Source: Tetrapyrgos nigripes (taxonomy: Eukaryota > Basidiomycota > Agaricomycetes > Agaricales > Campanellaceae). From it: a DNA stretch of 64,000 nt. A program made the position numbers and the translations under genes. The stretch is taken from contig JAACJM010000013.1 of the NCBI GenBank assembly GCA_013368315.1, positions 868,001 to 932,000 on the forward strand, read 5' to 3'. This document shows, in pieces, positions 10,798 through 22,473 of the stretch (within the stretch, counting starts at the first letter, position 1; each line of letters opens with the position of its first letter). Under the pieces are notes generated by a model. The model searched no databases. It was given only the letters and a program-made list of their open reading frames with translations, and had not been told where the DNA came from.

Positions 10798-12726
10798 CTA
10801 GTTCTCTCTTTCCCAAATCAAATCACCCAAAGTGATACCCAAGCCTTTCGCCATTGCCGAAACATCCTCGTATGAAGATGCCACACCTGGCCCCGTTTTA
10901 TACATTGGTGGTCCATCCAATTTGTCCAATGGTGTCGTGCGCACGAGGAGACGCATGTTGGTTAACTGAGTTATCTATGAAAGAACATGTGAGCGTTATG
11001 GAGGAGCTGTACGTGTGACTTACTGATGCATACACCCCAACCCTTCGCGTCTCCATGTCTGTGTACTCTCCAGGTATAGTAAATTCTTCCGGCATCTCGT
11101 CGTCGTCTGGAACATCGTGTTCTTCCAACAGAGCACCAAGGATTGCGATCATCCTGTCCAGCGAAAACGGCGAAGGACCCAGGTAACGTTGAGGTATCTA
11201 CAGAAAGCCATTTATAATAATAGACCAGAGACTGGCGTTCATAATCTCACCTTGACCGGGCCTGAAATCGGTTTTGGTGCCTTTTTCGTCCTGACTACCC
11301 TTCTCCTTCGTTTCTTCCCGTCTAGTCCACGACCAAACAGCCTCAAATCTGATTTGATGGGATTCATCGACGCAAGGAAAGCGGCTACCAGTACGAATCG
11401 GGACATGCGAGGCAGAGCAGAACTCAGAGCCACGGGGGCGGTAGATGAAGAAGCTGCATTGGAGGAAAACAAGGGGAGCGCGTAGTCTGCAAACGTTGGA
11501 TTCTGAGACTGTAAATTTCGGATACGTTCGCTTCGGGGTCTCGTCGGGGAAGACTGAAGTGAAGGTAACTCATCGTCATCCATACCTTCATCATCAGTCG
11601 CCACATGTCGAGACTTGGTGGGAGACGAAGGTGGTAATCCAAGTATCTGATCCAGGACATCTTCATTTGGTTCATTCGCCGCCGCCCAATCAGTCGCGTT
11701 TGTTTGTCGAGTAAAGAGCTGTTCAAGTGCAGTATTGAGACTGGGTTTGAAATGACGTGTTAAACGCATAATGAATTCCACGGAAGGAACTTCGAGTTCA
11801 ATGTTCTCGTCAGGATCTGCTTCTTGGAGACGTTGGCTGTATCCATCTAGAATGGGCTTTACGAAGCCAGGCCAGCGAGCTGCAGCAATGTAGCCGATTT
11901 CGGAGGGATCGTCGGTGAAGGTATGACAAATGTCGTAGACAAGGGAGAGATATTGTGCATAGAGAGGCTGAAAGGCAGGGTGATATGGAGTAGGAGATGA
12001 CGACGACGACGGTATACGCCACAAGTGATCCGTAAAGGAAGCGGAGATTTGTTTCATGATAGCTGAAGGAAATGATGTTGAAAACTTTGCAAATACGCAG
12101 GACAGTGATACTCACCATCCTTGGTAGGTATACCGAGATCGATGTAATAAGGATCTAATGCCGCACCCAGCGGAGGCTTGATGTCTTCCCATCGCTGCGC
12201 AGAGACGAAGACGACAGAGATGTCAAGTTTTAACTACATCAAGTCAGTTTCGAGGGGAACCATAGCATTTTTATGTGACACTCACCAATTCCCGCAGACG
12301 AGTAAGCGGTACGAGTACTTCCGGCATCCCTTCCTTCAACCGCTCTGGGTTCTCCACAATAAGAACCATTTTGGTAGGGTTCTGATTCTCCTGGGTTAGA
12401 TGAGTGTGTACATCTTTGAGCCCGTGTAAAAACGCGTCAAAACTGTCGTTATATCGCTTCGTCGTGTGCAGTTCGGATGGGCTCCAATTCGCACAACCAT
12501 CTTCCCATGTTGGTTTCCAGCGTGTCAGAGCGTTGATCACGGTGTCGAAAAACAGCCTAGGCGTGAAACAGACGACACCGTCTATTCGAGCAGTGTGAAC
12601 GTCCTGAGCGTCGAGATCGTTTATAAGCGAGTTGGTAGTGAGACGAGGCGAAGTAAGGTCATTGATGAAGATGAACGGTGTTGGAGAAAGCCTTAGCAAG
12701 GTGCTGACCTCTGTCACTGTGGACAT
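10798..12726 (-). CDS. ORC5: Origin recognition complex subunit 5
   Basis: Exons join through introns near 12231-12290, 12060-12116, 11200 and 10990. The N-terminal AAA+-like part (STLLRLSPTPFIFINDL ... VVCFTPRLFFDTVINAL) lines up with ORC5 from other eukaryotes. The C-terminal part is diagnostic: FVLVAAFLASMNPIKSD, then LGPSPFSLDRMIAIL and LDGPPMYKTG near the end. ORC5 is part of the six-subunit complex that marks replication origins. The Walker A region reads INDLTSPRLTTN and lacks the GxxGxGKT lysine; the Walker B region (LIVENPERL) is also weak. Start: the frame extends to a TTG at 12747, but the first ATG is at 12724-12726; an additional upstream exon cannot be excluded. The stop codon is at 10798-10800. 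Divergent from the AAGAB-like gene with only 134 bp between. Confidence 0.85.
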
Positions 12727-12793
12727 CGCTGCCAGAGTCAACGGCAAAAACAGACAGTTTGACGTTCGTCGTCGCGTCTCGCGTAGAGTTCAT

Positions 12794-12822
12794 CACGTGT
12801 AACTCGCTACTTTTGTAGCGAG
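12794..12822. promoter_or_regulatory. E-box plus perfect hairpin in the ORC5/AAGAB divergent promoter
   Basis: CACGTG at 12794-12799, then CTCGCTAC (12803-12810), TTTT, GTAGCGAG (12815-12822): 8-bp perfect arms. The whole shared promoter is only 134 bp, so both genes probably use it. Confidence 0.45.
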
Positions 12823-12860
12823 CAACGATAGCAGCCTTACCTTGGAACTAGCTCATCATC

Positions 12861-14504
12861 ATGGAACAAGTCCCTTTGCATCTCAGCCCCTCATGCCGCA
12901 TCCTTACAATATCCTCGTCATTACCCCAAGCCGTATCTTTCGTCCAACGTCTGTCTCTCCTATGATTGCAGGGGACACCCGCAACCTGACATGCCCTTAC
13001 AGAGATACAATCGTTGTCTCCAGGGGACACTAAACCTACTGAGAAGATAGGCGAAGACTCTGTTCCGGAACAAGAATCTTCCTCATCGAGCGTTCAAGAG
13101 AAATCGATTCCATGGATAATCTCGAACAAGTACTATTCTGCAGATGTCCATTTCTTTGCACGGGAGATAAAGGGCTTAGCTCCATATTTGCTCAAGAATG
13201 TACCCGCCGTGCTATTCATTTGGAGGAAGGGAGATGTTCGTCCTTTCATGACTGAAGTTCCGCGCGTAAGCTGACTGGGGACATTCAGGCTTACAAGCAT
13301 CATATACAACGTTTATCTCAGGACCTGCAGGGCGTGGAACCAGAAGTATCGTTAGCTGTCAGGCTGCCAAACTCTATGAATGGTGGTTTAGATTCGGGAA
13401 AACGCTCTCAGCAGAGCGAAGAAGAGAAGGAGGAAGAAGAATTTGAAGATTCTGGTGCCATTGATGAATTTTTGTCATCTCGAGGGTTCGAATTTGTAGA
13501 CGTTCCCTTGGCGTCGGACAACGAAGCAACAGAGCACGACTTTGACGGTATGTATCAATTTTACACGAATGAGCCAAGCGAAACTAATCCTGTATACAGG
13601 TATTCCCTCTCTTCCCCGTGTTGTCGATGCATTGAGTACTATAATGTGGCCCTCTATGCAAGCGGCATCCAGAAAGAAACGAAATACCGGTCCTTCGAAA
13701 GGAATACAGCAAGAAGATGCTCTTCTAGACTGGGCCAATGCTTCATTCGACTCCTCCGACCCTTTTCCCTCGCAGGACGATTTGGTCGTGCCTGCTAGTC
13801 GTTCAAGCGGTCTAGCCGCTCAGGCTAGAAGACAGAAGGAAATGGATGAACTAGCGCGCTGGCTCCAAGAAGACGATGGTGTTGATACCAAAGCAAATGA
13901 CGACCCTTGGCAATCCAGGGAAGCGAAACATATGACCAGCTCGCCTGTAGAGGAAAAGTCTTTTGAAGCCCCACCTGCCAAGGACAAGGAGGGGTTTGAT
14001 GACGATTTCACCATTTTTGTGTCTGCTCCAGCGCAACCCTCATCTTCCTCATCGAAACTTGACTCTGCGCATGACCAGTGGTTGCAAGAGGAACATTCCT
14101 TTGACTCCGTCGAGACAGCCTTTTCATCTGACAAGCTGGGACTTCCGCACGACAGTGTAATGTACCATTCCCTGGGTAGTGCATCAGATTTATCAGAAAC
14201 CCTCGGAAGAGGTTCAGAGCGGTGGAATGATCCAGAGGAAGAAGATGAAGGTTTACCTACGCAGGACGAAATCAGACAAAGTGCACAACGAATATTCGGC
14301 TCAGAATCTTTAGCGGAGGATGTTGATGAATATGAAATGGCACCCTTCGATCTGTCCAACATGCTGAATGCATTACAGGGAATGAAAGCAGAGATTGCAG
14401 GCATAGAGGATGCAGATGAGAGACGCAAGGCAGCGGCCAAAGTTGCCTTGGGCTTGGTATATGGGCTGGAGCGTGAGTCAGGTGCTGGTCACGATGGTCA
14501 TTGA
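12861..14504 (+). CDS. Alpha/gamma-adaptin-binding protein p34 (AAGAB/Irc6-like)
   Basis: Four exons with introns at 12949-13002, 13236-13288 and 13548-13599. The N-terminal half is a small-GTPase-like fold as in p34: CRILTISSSLPQAVSFVQ, IPWIISNKYYSADVHFF, then a hydrophobic strand AVLFIWRKGD. VEPEVSLAVRLP and SRGFEFVDV lead into GIPSLPRVVDALSTIMWPSM. The C-terminal helix MLNALQGMKAEIAGI ... ERRKAAAKVALGLVYGLE matches the conserved end of PF10199-type proteins. A long acidic linker separates the two. In animals AAGAB assists assembly of AP-1 and AP-2 clathrin adaptors; yeast Irc6 is a distant relative. The intron at 13236 uses a GTTCGT donor; an alternative donor at 13266 would leave only 23 nt and is unlikely. 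Confidence 0.75.
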
Positions 14505-14909
14505 GACCAAGGATGCGCTCCCCGTTTATCTCGGCAAGGAACAGTGATTGCAGTGGGGAGTTTGATACTGTGGGGCCAAGTCCGCAGCCCGTGGTTCCTG
14601 GATACGTGAGGAAAGGGGAACAAGAAGCCTGTCATTTGTGTAACTACCGGTAGCCGTTGAGAAGATGATGTGTACTTGTGAAAGTAATCAGTAGCATACG
14701 AACGAAAGAACAAATACGGACTAGTAACTAGCGGGAGCCTTCTATGCGGGTGGAAGATCGTTTTTTATTTTTCTGACAGTTGGTGGCGCGGCAGCTGAGA
14801 AATGGACTGGGCAAAACTTGAATTTGACATCTAACTACATACTTCACCTTTCCCTCGATGTTCCAGTCTGCTTCATAACTTTCCTTCCTTCCCTTCCCCC
14901 ATCGCAGTC
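14505..14909. other. Intergenic, AAGAB-like to methyltransferase
   Basis: Presumed terminator of the first gene and promoter of the next. There is a T-rich run near 14760 and a pyrimidine-rich stretch just before the ATG at 14910. No gene seen. Confidence 0.45.
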
Positions 14910-17900
14910 ATGCTTGTGAATGCTCGCGATGACAGTCACATAGCATCCCCGCTGTCCAGCTCAAAAAGGCCGCCCTTTACGAGATCAATATCGGATACTC
15001 CGACCATTCAAGCATCAGTCCCGAGTTCACCAACTAATTTGTCTCCTCCTCAACGTCCTCCTCGTAATCCAGCCAGGCCACCTTCAACAGGAGCATCTTT
15101 CTTTCCGCCAGTTGGCAAACAAGCAGAGTCTCAGAATGGTCGAGTGAGCAGGCCCCGGACAGCAACGGGAACACGGGAAGAGGTGACGCCATGGGAATTA
15201 TATCCGCCCCCGCCAGTCGTGCCGACCAGTGCTCTCGCGAGCCAAGCAGGTCCATCGACGTCCAAACGCGTCCCAGGAACTCAGGCCAAGCCAGTAAGCT
15301 TCATATATCATGTTCCGTTCGCGCTTCATTTCATTCTACACATAGGCCCGTCCGCAATCGTCTTCGGGAAGCAGTCACAGTCCTAGTCTCAGCTTTGGGG
15401 AGTTTTCTCTCCTACGAAGGCGTAAATCGTTAGGCAGCAAACCAAAATCCCCTGCCCATGTCCTCCACAAACCACGTGCTCAACCAGCTACGACTTCTAC
15501 TCTCAAGCCAGCGGAACTTCCTCCACAGTCGCAATCAGATCATGATACACTCACACGACCACTACCCGGCACTAATCCCACGAGCTCCCAACAAAGTTCG
15601 GGGGTTGTAACTTCACAATCTAATTTACATACTCTTTCGCCCCCTTCTACCACCCAACTTCATCATACACCGCCTCACCATCCGCATCGGCATCCTCCAC
15701 ATGCTGAGGACAGTACGGGATCCAATCTCCATAAACCACCTTCTCCGGTGTCCCAAAAGGAGATTAATCTCAAATTCTCTACTGCTGACCGCACCATTTT
15801 GGAGGAATTGAAACGGAGTATCAATGCAAAGGCCTCTCAGTTTGTGTTGAAAGGAGCGGGAGGAGTTCCGACTCCTACTCGGGATTCTAGTTCATCATTT
15901 CATAGATTTGGAGGTGCTAGCAGTCTTAACACGAGCACAACATTGTGGGGTTCAATTACAGGGCCGAGGAAACATCACCCGTATCCGAAAGATGAGGTTC
16001 CATACCCCAAGAGTTACGAGAGGGAAATCCTGGATTTGTACGTTATATCGTTTTTCGCTTCTCTTCAGCTACCTACTCGCATTATCTAAATTTAGGGACG
16101 TTTGGGAGAATCTGTTTTGCCAGCAAGTTTGCAAGAGTGTCACTTGGCATGTTTTCGAAAAGGCCCCTTCGAAAGTGCTGGATATAGGTTGTGGTGAGTC
16201 TTTATTTACCTGGCATATAAATACCGTTTCCCAAACTGTCTATGCCATCAGGAACCGGTACATGGATTCTTGATTGTGCAAGAGTATGGAGACAGACACA
16301 TTTTGTGGGTGAGTTGGGATCTATTACGTCAAAGAATTTGCATTCTCAGAAGGAAGAGTAGGTTTCGATGTCGTTCCTTTACACCCAGACTTACAACAGG
16401 TCGGGTCTGCTGATCTGGCCCGTCGAGTGACCTGGCACCAAGGCAACTTGTAAGTTGCCGGCTTCCTCACATGGCCCATCCAAGATTCATATAACTTATT
16501 ATCGCAGTCTGGAAGGCCTTCCGTTTCCCAATGAAGAATTCGATTTTGTGTGAGTGGAGTTTATGCGTGAAGAGGAGGAGATACTAATGATAGTTCCATA
16601 TAGTCATATCAAACGAATAGGAATGGGAGTACCTGAAGATAAGGTCTGTTGTTCAAATATCGTTCACTTCTTTCGGCTTACGGTGTCGTGATCTCAGTGG
16701 GATTATCTGTTTGAGGAAATAACCCGCGTCATGAAGCCAGGTGCCGCTTTTGAGGTTCGCCCTTGTGATTTTTTGCATTCATTTTCATTAATTAAACCAT
16801 CAATTTTTAGATGATTGAAGAGGATCTTTTTTTCCCTGGTCGCATTGATGATGATGACACTGACGATTCTGAAATGAGCGACGACCAATTACATCATCTC
16901 ACGACATTACGCCGTCGTTCCTTGAAACGGATTTCAGGACTCTCATCCAGTACCTACCGGTATAATGGGTTTCCACGGGATGAGCCCTGGAGCGACCACG
17001 AGCGCGAAGACAATGACCAGGAGTATGATTCCGACATTCCAAGTTCGCCTAGTTCACGCCGGACAGTTGGGGGCAGAGTGTCGGATTCGCCGACGAATTC
17101 TGTCCAGTTATCTCAAAGGCCTCCTTCACCGATACCTGCTCCTCCAATCGCGGCCATCGCGGAGGATGAAGAAGGAGAGAAGACTGCGACCCTACCGTCT
17201 CCAGTCGATACAGAGGCTCGTCGTTTCCACTTACTGGATCCCACAGTCACTACTACATCGACGGTAACGAATGGTGAGACTGTACAGTCCAAAAGAAGGC
17301 GGCAGAGTTTGTCCAGAACTACTCCCATCTCCATTCCGCCAAATCCTTATTCTGTGAAAAGTTTGCCTTCCAGTCCGACAACAGGTCGATCGGTTCTTCT
17401 GCCTCTGAATACTCGCGCTCTCCCGATGTCATCCGCTCATGGTGCAGCTCACCTGAGTTTGTTTCTGCCGTCCAAGCCCCAGTCTGTGTCGCAGACTAAG
17501 CTGACCGGTTCTACTACCTCTTTGCATCAAGTCCCTCACAGCTCGCCGTTGTCGGCATCCTCGACATCTTCGTTGTTCATTCCGTCGACGAGAGAATCAC
17601 TCGAAGACACAACATATATCGGATCGCCATCCAGCGTTAGTGTCAATACAAAGCCTGCAGTGACTGCCCCGTTGTTGTTGAGGACTTTACCCAAACCTCC
17701 GACAAATCCTCGAGATCACTCCTTGCTAGAAATGATCTACCAAGAAATGCACGCCTCGCGGTTCATCAACTTGGCCCCGCTGTCTTTACTGCCAAATTTG
17801 CTTGGTATTCACTTCAAGGGTGCGTGCACCCTTCCTTGAAGAGATTGGACTGTTGACTGACTGCTTCGACTAGACGTCCGGACTCATCCTCCATTACAGT

Positions 17901-19180
17901 TTTCCTTCCCACCACCCACTCCTACCCAAGACAAACGTGCCAGTGATGTCCCAAGTCTCAGCGATTCATCTGTAATAGACTCCGATCCTGATGAGGAAGC
18001 CCATGATGCCATTAGACCTGCTCCTTCTATTTCTCCCCAGAATAGCCGTGTTAGAAAGCGACAGTCCACTCTGTCAGAACATCAAAGATACCCAAGGATA
18101 TCCTCTCCTGTATCTACTGAGTTCTCAGACGCTGGTAGTGGTGATGAAGAGGAACCTCGCTGGATATCCATGCAAAACCTTTTAACTGGACAATCATCAT
18201 ATGTATCCATAGATGGTGCCAGAGCATCTGCATTTTCTCCATCCAGACGTGCATCGTTCAAGGGCACTCGGAGCGCTCGAAAGAGCAGCAATGCTTCCAT
18301 GACGGACGGCGTTCCTGGACGCACCGTGGATGCCCCATCCTCGGCTGAACCCCCGTCAGGGTTACCTGCAGGAGACCCTACGATGTTCCCTCTGCGAATG
18401 CCTAATAACAACCTCAACGTGGATGTTAGAAGTCTCAACCTGCACCTTGGTGTACGCGTGGGTGATGTTTTAGGGTGCACGGAGTCCATGTGGGAATGGG
18501 TTGTTGAATATCAGAGGAAGACACGTCGCCAGAAGACCACTCGTGGAGAGGGAGCAGCAAGGGCGCGATCCAGGTCCATTGATTTTGCACCTTCTCGTGA
18601 ACCTCGCCTTTCTTCAGCAGAACGTCTGAAGAACGCGATTATGGACCTTACCCGAGAAGAGTATGACGATTTAGTGAAGAGGTTTTATTTGTGAGTGTCT
18701 TGTACTCTTTGTTAGTTCTGTAAGCTCATTGATCATACCCTGCATGATAGGGATATGACAAGTCACATTGCCATTGGCTCTAATCTTGAGAGCAACTTTG
18801 CCTGGCATGCATTCAAGTATGGCCAAAGTTCAGAGCGCAAGGCTTTTGAGGCTGAGTGTGCAAAGTACAATCAATGGGAGAGAGAACAAAAGCATCATCA
18901 TCACAATCCCCCACCTCGGCGACGTTCCAGACCGCTGTCCGCCTCCCTCTCGCCTCTTCCCTCTATTATAGACTTGCCAACTCCCAAGGAAATGGCGGAG
19001 GGACCTTTACTGAACCCCGAACGGCCTTTCGTGCAAAACTTGCGGGAAAGTTTGATTTCAACCACCAGCAAATCTCGAGCCTCTGTGGCTGTACCAAAAT
19101 CCCCATCTCTCCATTCTACTTTACCGCAGAGCCGCCGGAAGAGTCGAGCAATGCGTGTGTTTGTCGCCTGGAAGGGATAA
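14910..19180 (+). CDS. Large SAM-dependent methyltransferase with disordered flanks
   Basis: About ten exons; the first introns are 15294-15345, 16038-16095 and 16194-16251. The N-terminal ~270 residues are Ser/Pro-rich and disordered. The class I methyltransferase core follows: WHVFEKAPSKVLDIGCGTGTW (motif I, split by an intron after GC), HFVGFDVVPLHPDLQQ (acidic end of strand 2), GNFLEGLPFPNEEFDFVHI and KPGAAFEMIEED. A Ser/Pro-rich insert of roughly 290 residues then precedes SLLEMIYQEMHASRFINLAPLSLL, which completes the fold. The C-terminal part has NLHLGVRVGDVLGCTESMWEW and ends RVFVAWKG. The substrate is unknown; the fold is shared with LaeA-type regulators and many others. Start: the ATG at 14910 follows a CT-rich leader. 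Confidence 0.72.
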
Positions 19181-21229
19181 ATCTGTTCAATGGCCGTCTT
19201 CTCCGTGTGCAGGAGACTCCTATATATGCCATTTCACCCAGATTTCCTGCGATCTCGAAAATCACACCATCGAGATCTATCTGGAATCGAAGCCTCTACT
19301 ACCCAAACGGAATGTTTTATCATGCGTTACCCCCTTCCGTTTGTGTTGGTTGTTTAATGGCGGGATCGTTCCGTCCCTGTTGGTGGCGATGATGACTTCG
19401 ATATTCTTTCCGTGCTTCTCAGCCGAAGATCCCTCCCCATTAATGGTAACTCGACAGGGCAAGTCTGTCTTAGCCGATTCGATGAGAACATCATTCCAAA
19501 TGCTCGTATTCTTCTCTTTTTGGTACATATACCATCTTGGTCTTCACAAACGCAAATCCTGTGCATACACATCCATTCATTCTGCACAACTTTAAATCGT
19601 TATCCCCGCAAGATATCCCCGCGAAGTTTCTTCTCGTTGGTGAAGCAGACGAGATGATGGGCACTTTAGTATGACCCGCTAGATGCGCATGCTTATTTTT
19701 CTTTATCTTTATATATTACTTTTATTCAAGTCAGTTACTGATCATTGTGCATACCATCCATTATTCCTTCATGTCAGAACAGTCATACACCATTTTTCTT
19801 TCCTCTTTCAGCATTTCACATTCCGGTCCAACCCATTTTTCCGAATCATGTTTTTCTAATTTATCTTTCCCCTACTGTCACGCCTGAACTTGTTCCATCT
19901 CTTCACCTTGTTGTATCGCCTATTGTATTTCATATTTATCTGTTATCCTTATCATCTCACTACTTTCTCATCCTCATCACGGTTCTCATATTTCGCTTGT
20001 CATTGTTGTCAGCCTTCGCAGTTTTCCTGGGATCAGTGTTTTCCTGTCACGACCTTAACGTCTCTACAGCGTGTCAACTTGCATCTTATTCTCTTCATTC
20101 TGCAATCAATCAATCAAATACTCCTTTTTCCTAGTTCGTGTCTTAAAATCCGGCATGGCCATGGGGTTTCGAAATGGGAAATATTCGGTGACAGGCAGCA
20201 CGCATGCATACGTGCTACTTTATTACAGCCTTCGTGAAGGGTGCTAATCGACCTCCAGTGCACATGCATGTGGCTAAAGTAGTCAAGTGGACGTAGTCTA
20301 TCTTTGACAGAACGGCCTCTAGTCCTTGAGGCGTTTTAGGGCGCATGAGGAAAAGCTCCTGGACCTCTACAGCTTCCATGCAATTAGTTCCCTAGTCTGC
20401 TCAATAGATTCTCTTCAGCGGCGTAGTCACTGTCTAGTGGACCCGGCAGTGCCATGAGTGTTCGAAGAGCGCCCTCAATGGATCAATATCGGTATCAGAA
20501 AGCACATTGCTATTTACAACCGCACACACTCACCCCTGTTGGCATGGGCGTGTGACCATGTACACGTAGTGTCGACGGATCTGACGGACGTACCAGCTGA
20601 TTGATACACACAAAAGAAAAGAAGGGTTTGAATTCTTGACAAAAAAGGTACTCGGGCACAAGGCACCAAGCTGCAATTTAGAAGAGTCAACACTGAAGCT
20701 GGGATTTGCTGTTCGCTCCCTATTGCGTGCTCTACGTATATACGTATACGTGTGCGCATGCATAATACGATTAGTTAGCAGATAGATAATATAGACATGT
20801 TGTGAGGAATTCCTCTAGCCTAACAAAATCGATCGAACGGCGACAAAGGAAGAAAGGAACTATGGCAGTGAGGAGACAAGGCTAATACAAACGTTTATGA
20901 CAACTGAAGCCAGCACGTAGGTGGAGGTGAGAGGTAAGATGATACACTTTGTAATATTTACTTTTTTGCTCGACGGCAGAGAGATAGAGATCAAGACAGA
21001 CGTCAAAGAAAGAAGAAGAGAAACTGAACAGAAAGCGAGAACGTAAAACATGAGCGTGGTAGCATAAACAACACAACAACTGATGAGCTATGCCATATTG
21101 CATAACACAAAAGTAGACAGTAAACAAACAACAAGAGCAGCAACACCGTCTGTCCCGAGCCAAAAGCCAAGTCGTGCACATGATGTCCGATCCCAGCACT
21201 CATCCACCATCGTGATGTGGACCGGTCTG
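19181..21229. other. Convergent gene-free stretch, methyltransferase / MCM1
   Basis: About 2 kb between two 3' ends. 19640-20130 is strongly pyrimidine-rich on the plus strand. Reading frames here (for example 19745-20134) are hydrophobic, low-complexity and lack splice or family support. Long 3' UTRs or non-coding transcripts are possible; no gene is supported. Confidence 0.5.
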
Positions 21230-22473
21230 CTATCGCCGTCCCCCATAATGGCCACTCTGGCCGGTGACTTGCTGTTGCTGCTGCTGTTGCTGCTGACTTG
21301 ACCAATGACCATGCTGGGCAGCAGCAGCAGCAAGACCACCAAGCTGTTGTTGACCACCAGGTGCTGGCTGCTGACTGGCTCCGTAGGGATAGCTGCCAGG
21401 AATCATATGAGCTGGAGTGGCACCATAGATACCACCTTCCGAACCCTGACTCTGATGTGATTGGTGAGAAGCATGATGTGTAGTATGAGGGTGGGCGTGT
21501 CCATATGTAGGTGAGTACTGCCCACCCGAACTAGGAGGGACTGCGTGGCCCTGCTGAGGGGACGTCGGTGAGCCGCCGAGACCTATCTGAGAAGTAGCGG
21601 TGGATGTTGTTTGGGATTGACTGCCGGAACCTTGGGGAATGGACAGTGGCGGGGGAATGGAACTATTGGGAGAATGAGGTGAGGTTGGATTTCCGCTACG
21701 AGCACCTGGAGCCGGTGGTGGTGGTGGACCAGCATTCGATGATGCACGACGACGACGTTTGTCACCAGCGCTGGCCCTACCGCCTCTCACTGACTCATCG
21801 TCGTCCTGGGAAGCGTCTTCGTCTTCTTTCAGGGCAGTCTGACCTTGGCCAATGGAAAGGCCCCCTGGGAGGTTGTTAGCTGGAGCAGAAGCAGGAGGAC
21901 CGATGTTGGTTGCACGGCCAAGGGGAGCGCCGACGGGCATGGAAGATGGGAGGGAACCATGAGGGGCATTGAGGCAAGCCTGGATGAGATTCTTGCCCTC
22001 AGGTTGGGTGACAAGAGGCTGAAGTTTAGCGGTGGTGAAAGTGTATACAAGGCCAGTCTCTGAGACCACAAGGAGTAAGACTTGAGTGCCTGTAAGGGTG
22101 GACAATTCATAGGCCTGGGATAATACGATCAGACACGGAGGAAGATAAAAAGGGAATTTTATTTGCCTTTTTCATAATACCTGAAAGTGGCAAGTCAGAA
22201 TGGGTGGTTTTCGCGAGACGTAGAAAATGGTAACTGACCAGCTTTCCTTTTGGAGAACGTTATATGACGTCGGGACTTGTCCTGGATGAACTCGATCTTA
22301 ATCTTCCTTCTGCCCGCCTTCTTTTCCGACTTGGGTTTTTCGTCGTCGTCGTCATCATCACCAGCGCTGTCGACTGCGTCATGGTCGGCAATGAACGCGT
22401 CATCCCCAACGCCGGGGTGCTGGATGGGGTCTGATTGTCCTGGAGCAGCAGCGGCCATGTCTCTTGCTCGCAT
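21230..22473 (-). CDS. MCM1: MADS-box transcription factor, Mcm1/SRF type
   Basis: The MADS domain begins GRRKIKIEFIQDKSRRHITF and continues SKRKAG-IMKK-AYELSTLTGTQ, then VLLLVVSETGLVYTF. This is the SRF/Mcm1 subgroup; NLIQACLN closes the SAM domain. The rest is disordered: an acidic stretch, KRRRR, Pro/Ser/Gly/His-rich sequence and a run of nine Gln. Mcm1 binds CC(A/T)6GG as a dimer and pairs with cofactors for cell-cycle and mating genes. Two introns interrupt the MADS box: 22181-22238 (GT-AG) and 22115-22166 (GC-AG), enclosing a 14-nt exon. The start at 22473 (MRARD) or the Met five codons later at 22458 are both possible. An acidic N-terminal segment (GDDDDDDEK) precedes the domain. ACGCGT lies 20 nt upstream of the start, and nearly 4 kb of gene-free DNA beyond it. 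Confidence 0.92.
22115..22166 (-). other. GC-AG intron of MCM1
   Basis: 52 nt, AAG|GCAAAT ... ATCCCAG|GCC. No GT lies close by that would preserve KKAYEL, and reading through reaches a TGA stop. A non-canonical GC donor is therefore the simplest reading. Confidence 0.8.
22167..22180 (-). other. 14-nt microexon inside the MADS box
   Basis: Minus-strand GTATTATGAAAAAG encodes the IMKK part of the invariant AGIMKKAYELS. It lies between CTTTCAG and a GCAAAT donor. Both neighbouring exons need it to stay in frame. Confidence 0.85.

Noticed and set aside
13266..13288. Intron GTAAGCTGA...ATTCAG in the AAGAB-like gene
   Set aside because: Only 23 nt long. A donor at 13236 gives a normal 53-nt intron and a better protein match.
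19745..20237. Open hydrophobic frames resembling a small membrane protein
   Set aside because: The DNA is pyrimidine-rich, so hydrophobic residues arise by composition. There is no start context, splice partner or family likeness.
21271..21300. CTG/TTG trinucleotide run as a repeat element
   Set aside because: It encodes the polyglutamine run of MCM1 and is explained by the coding sequence.
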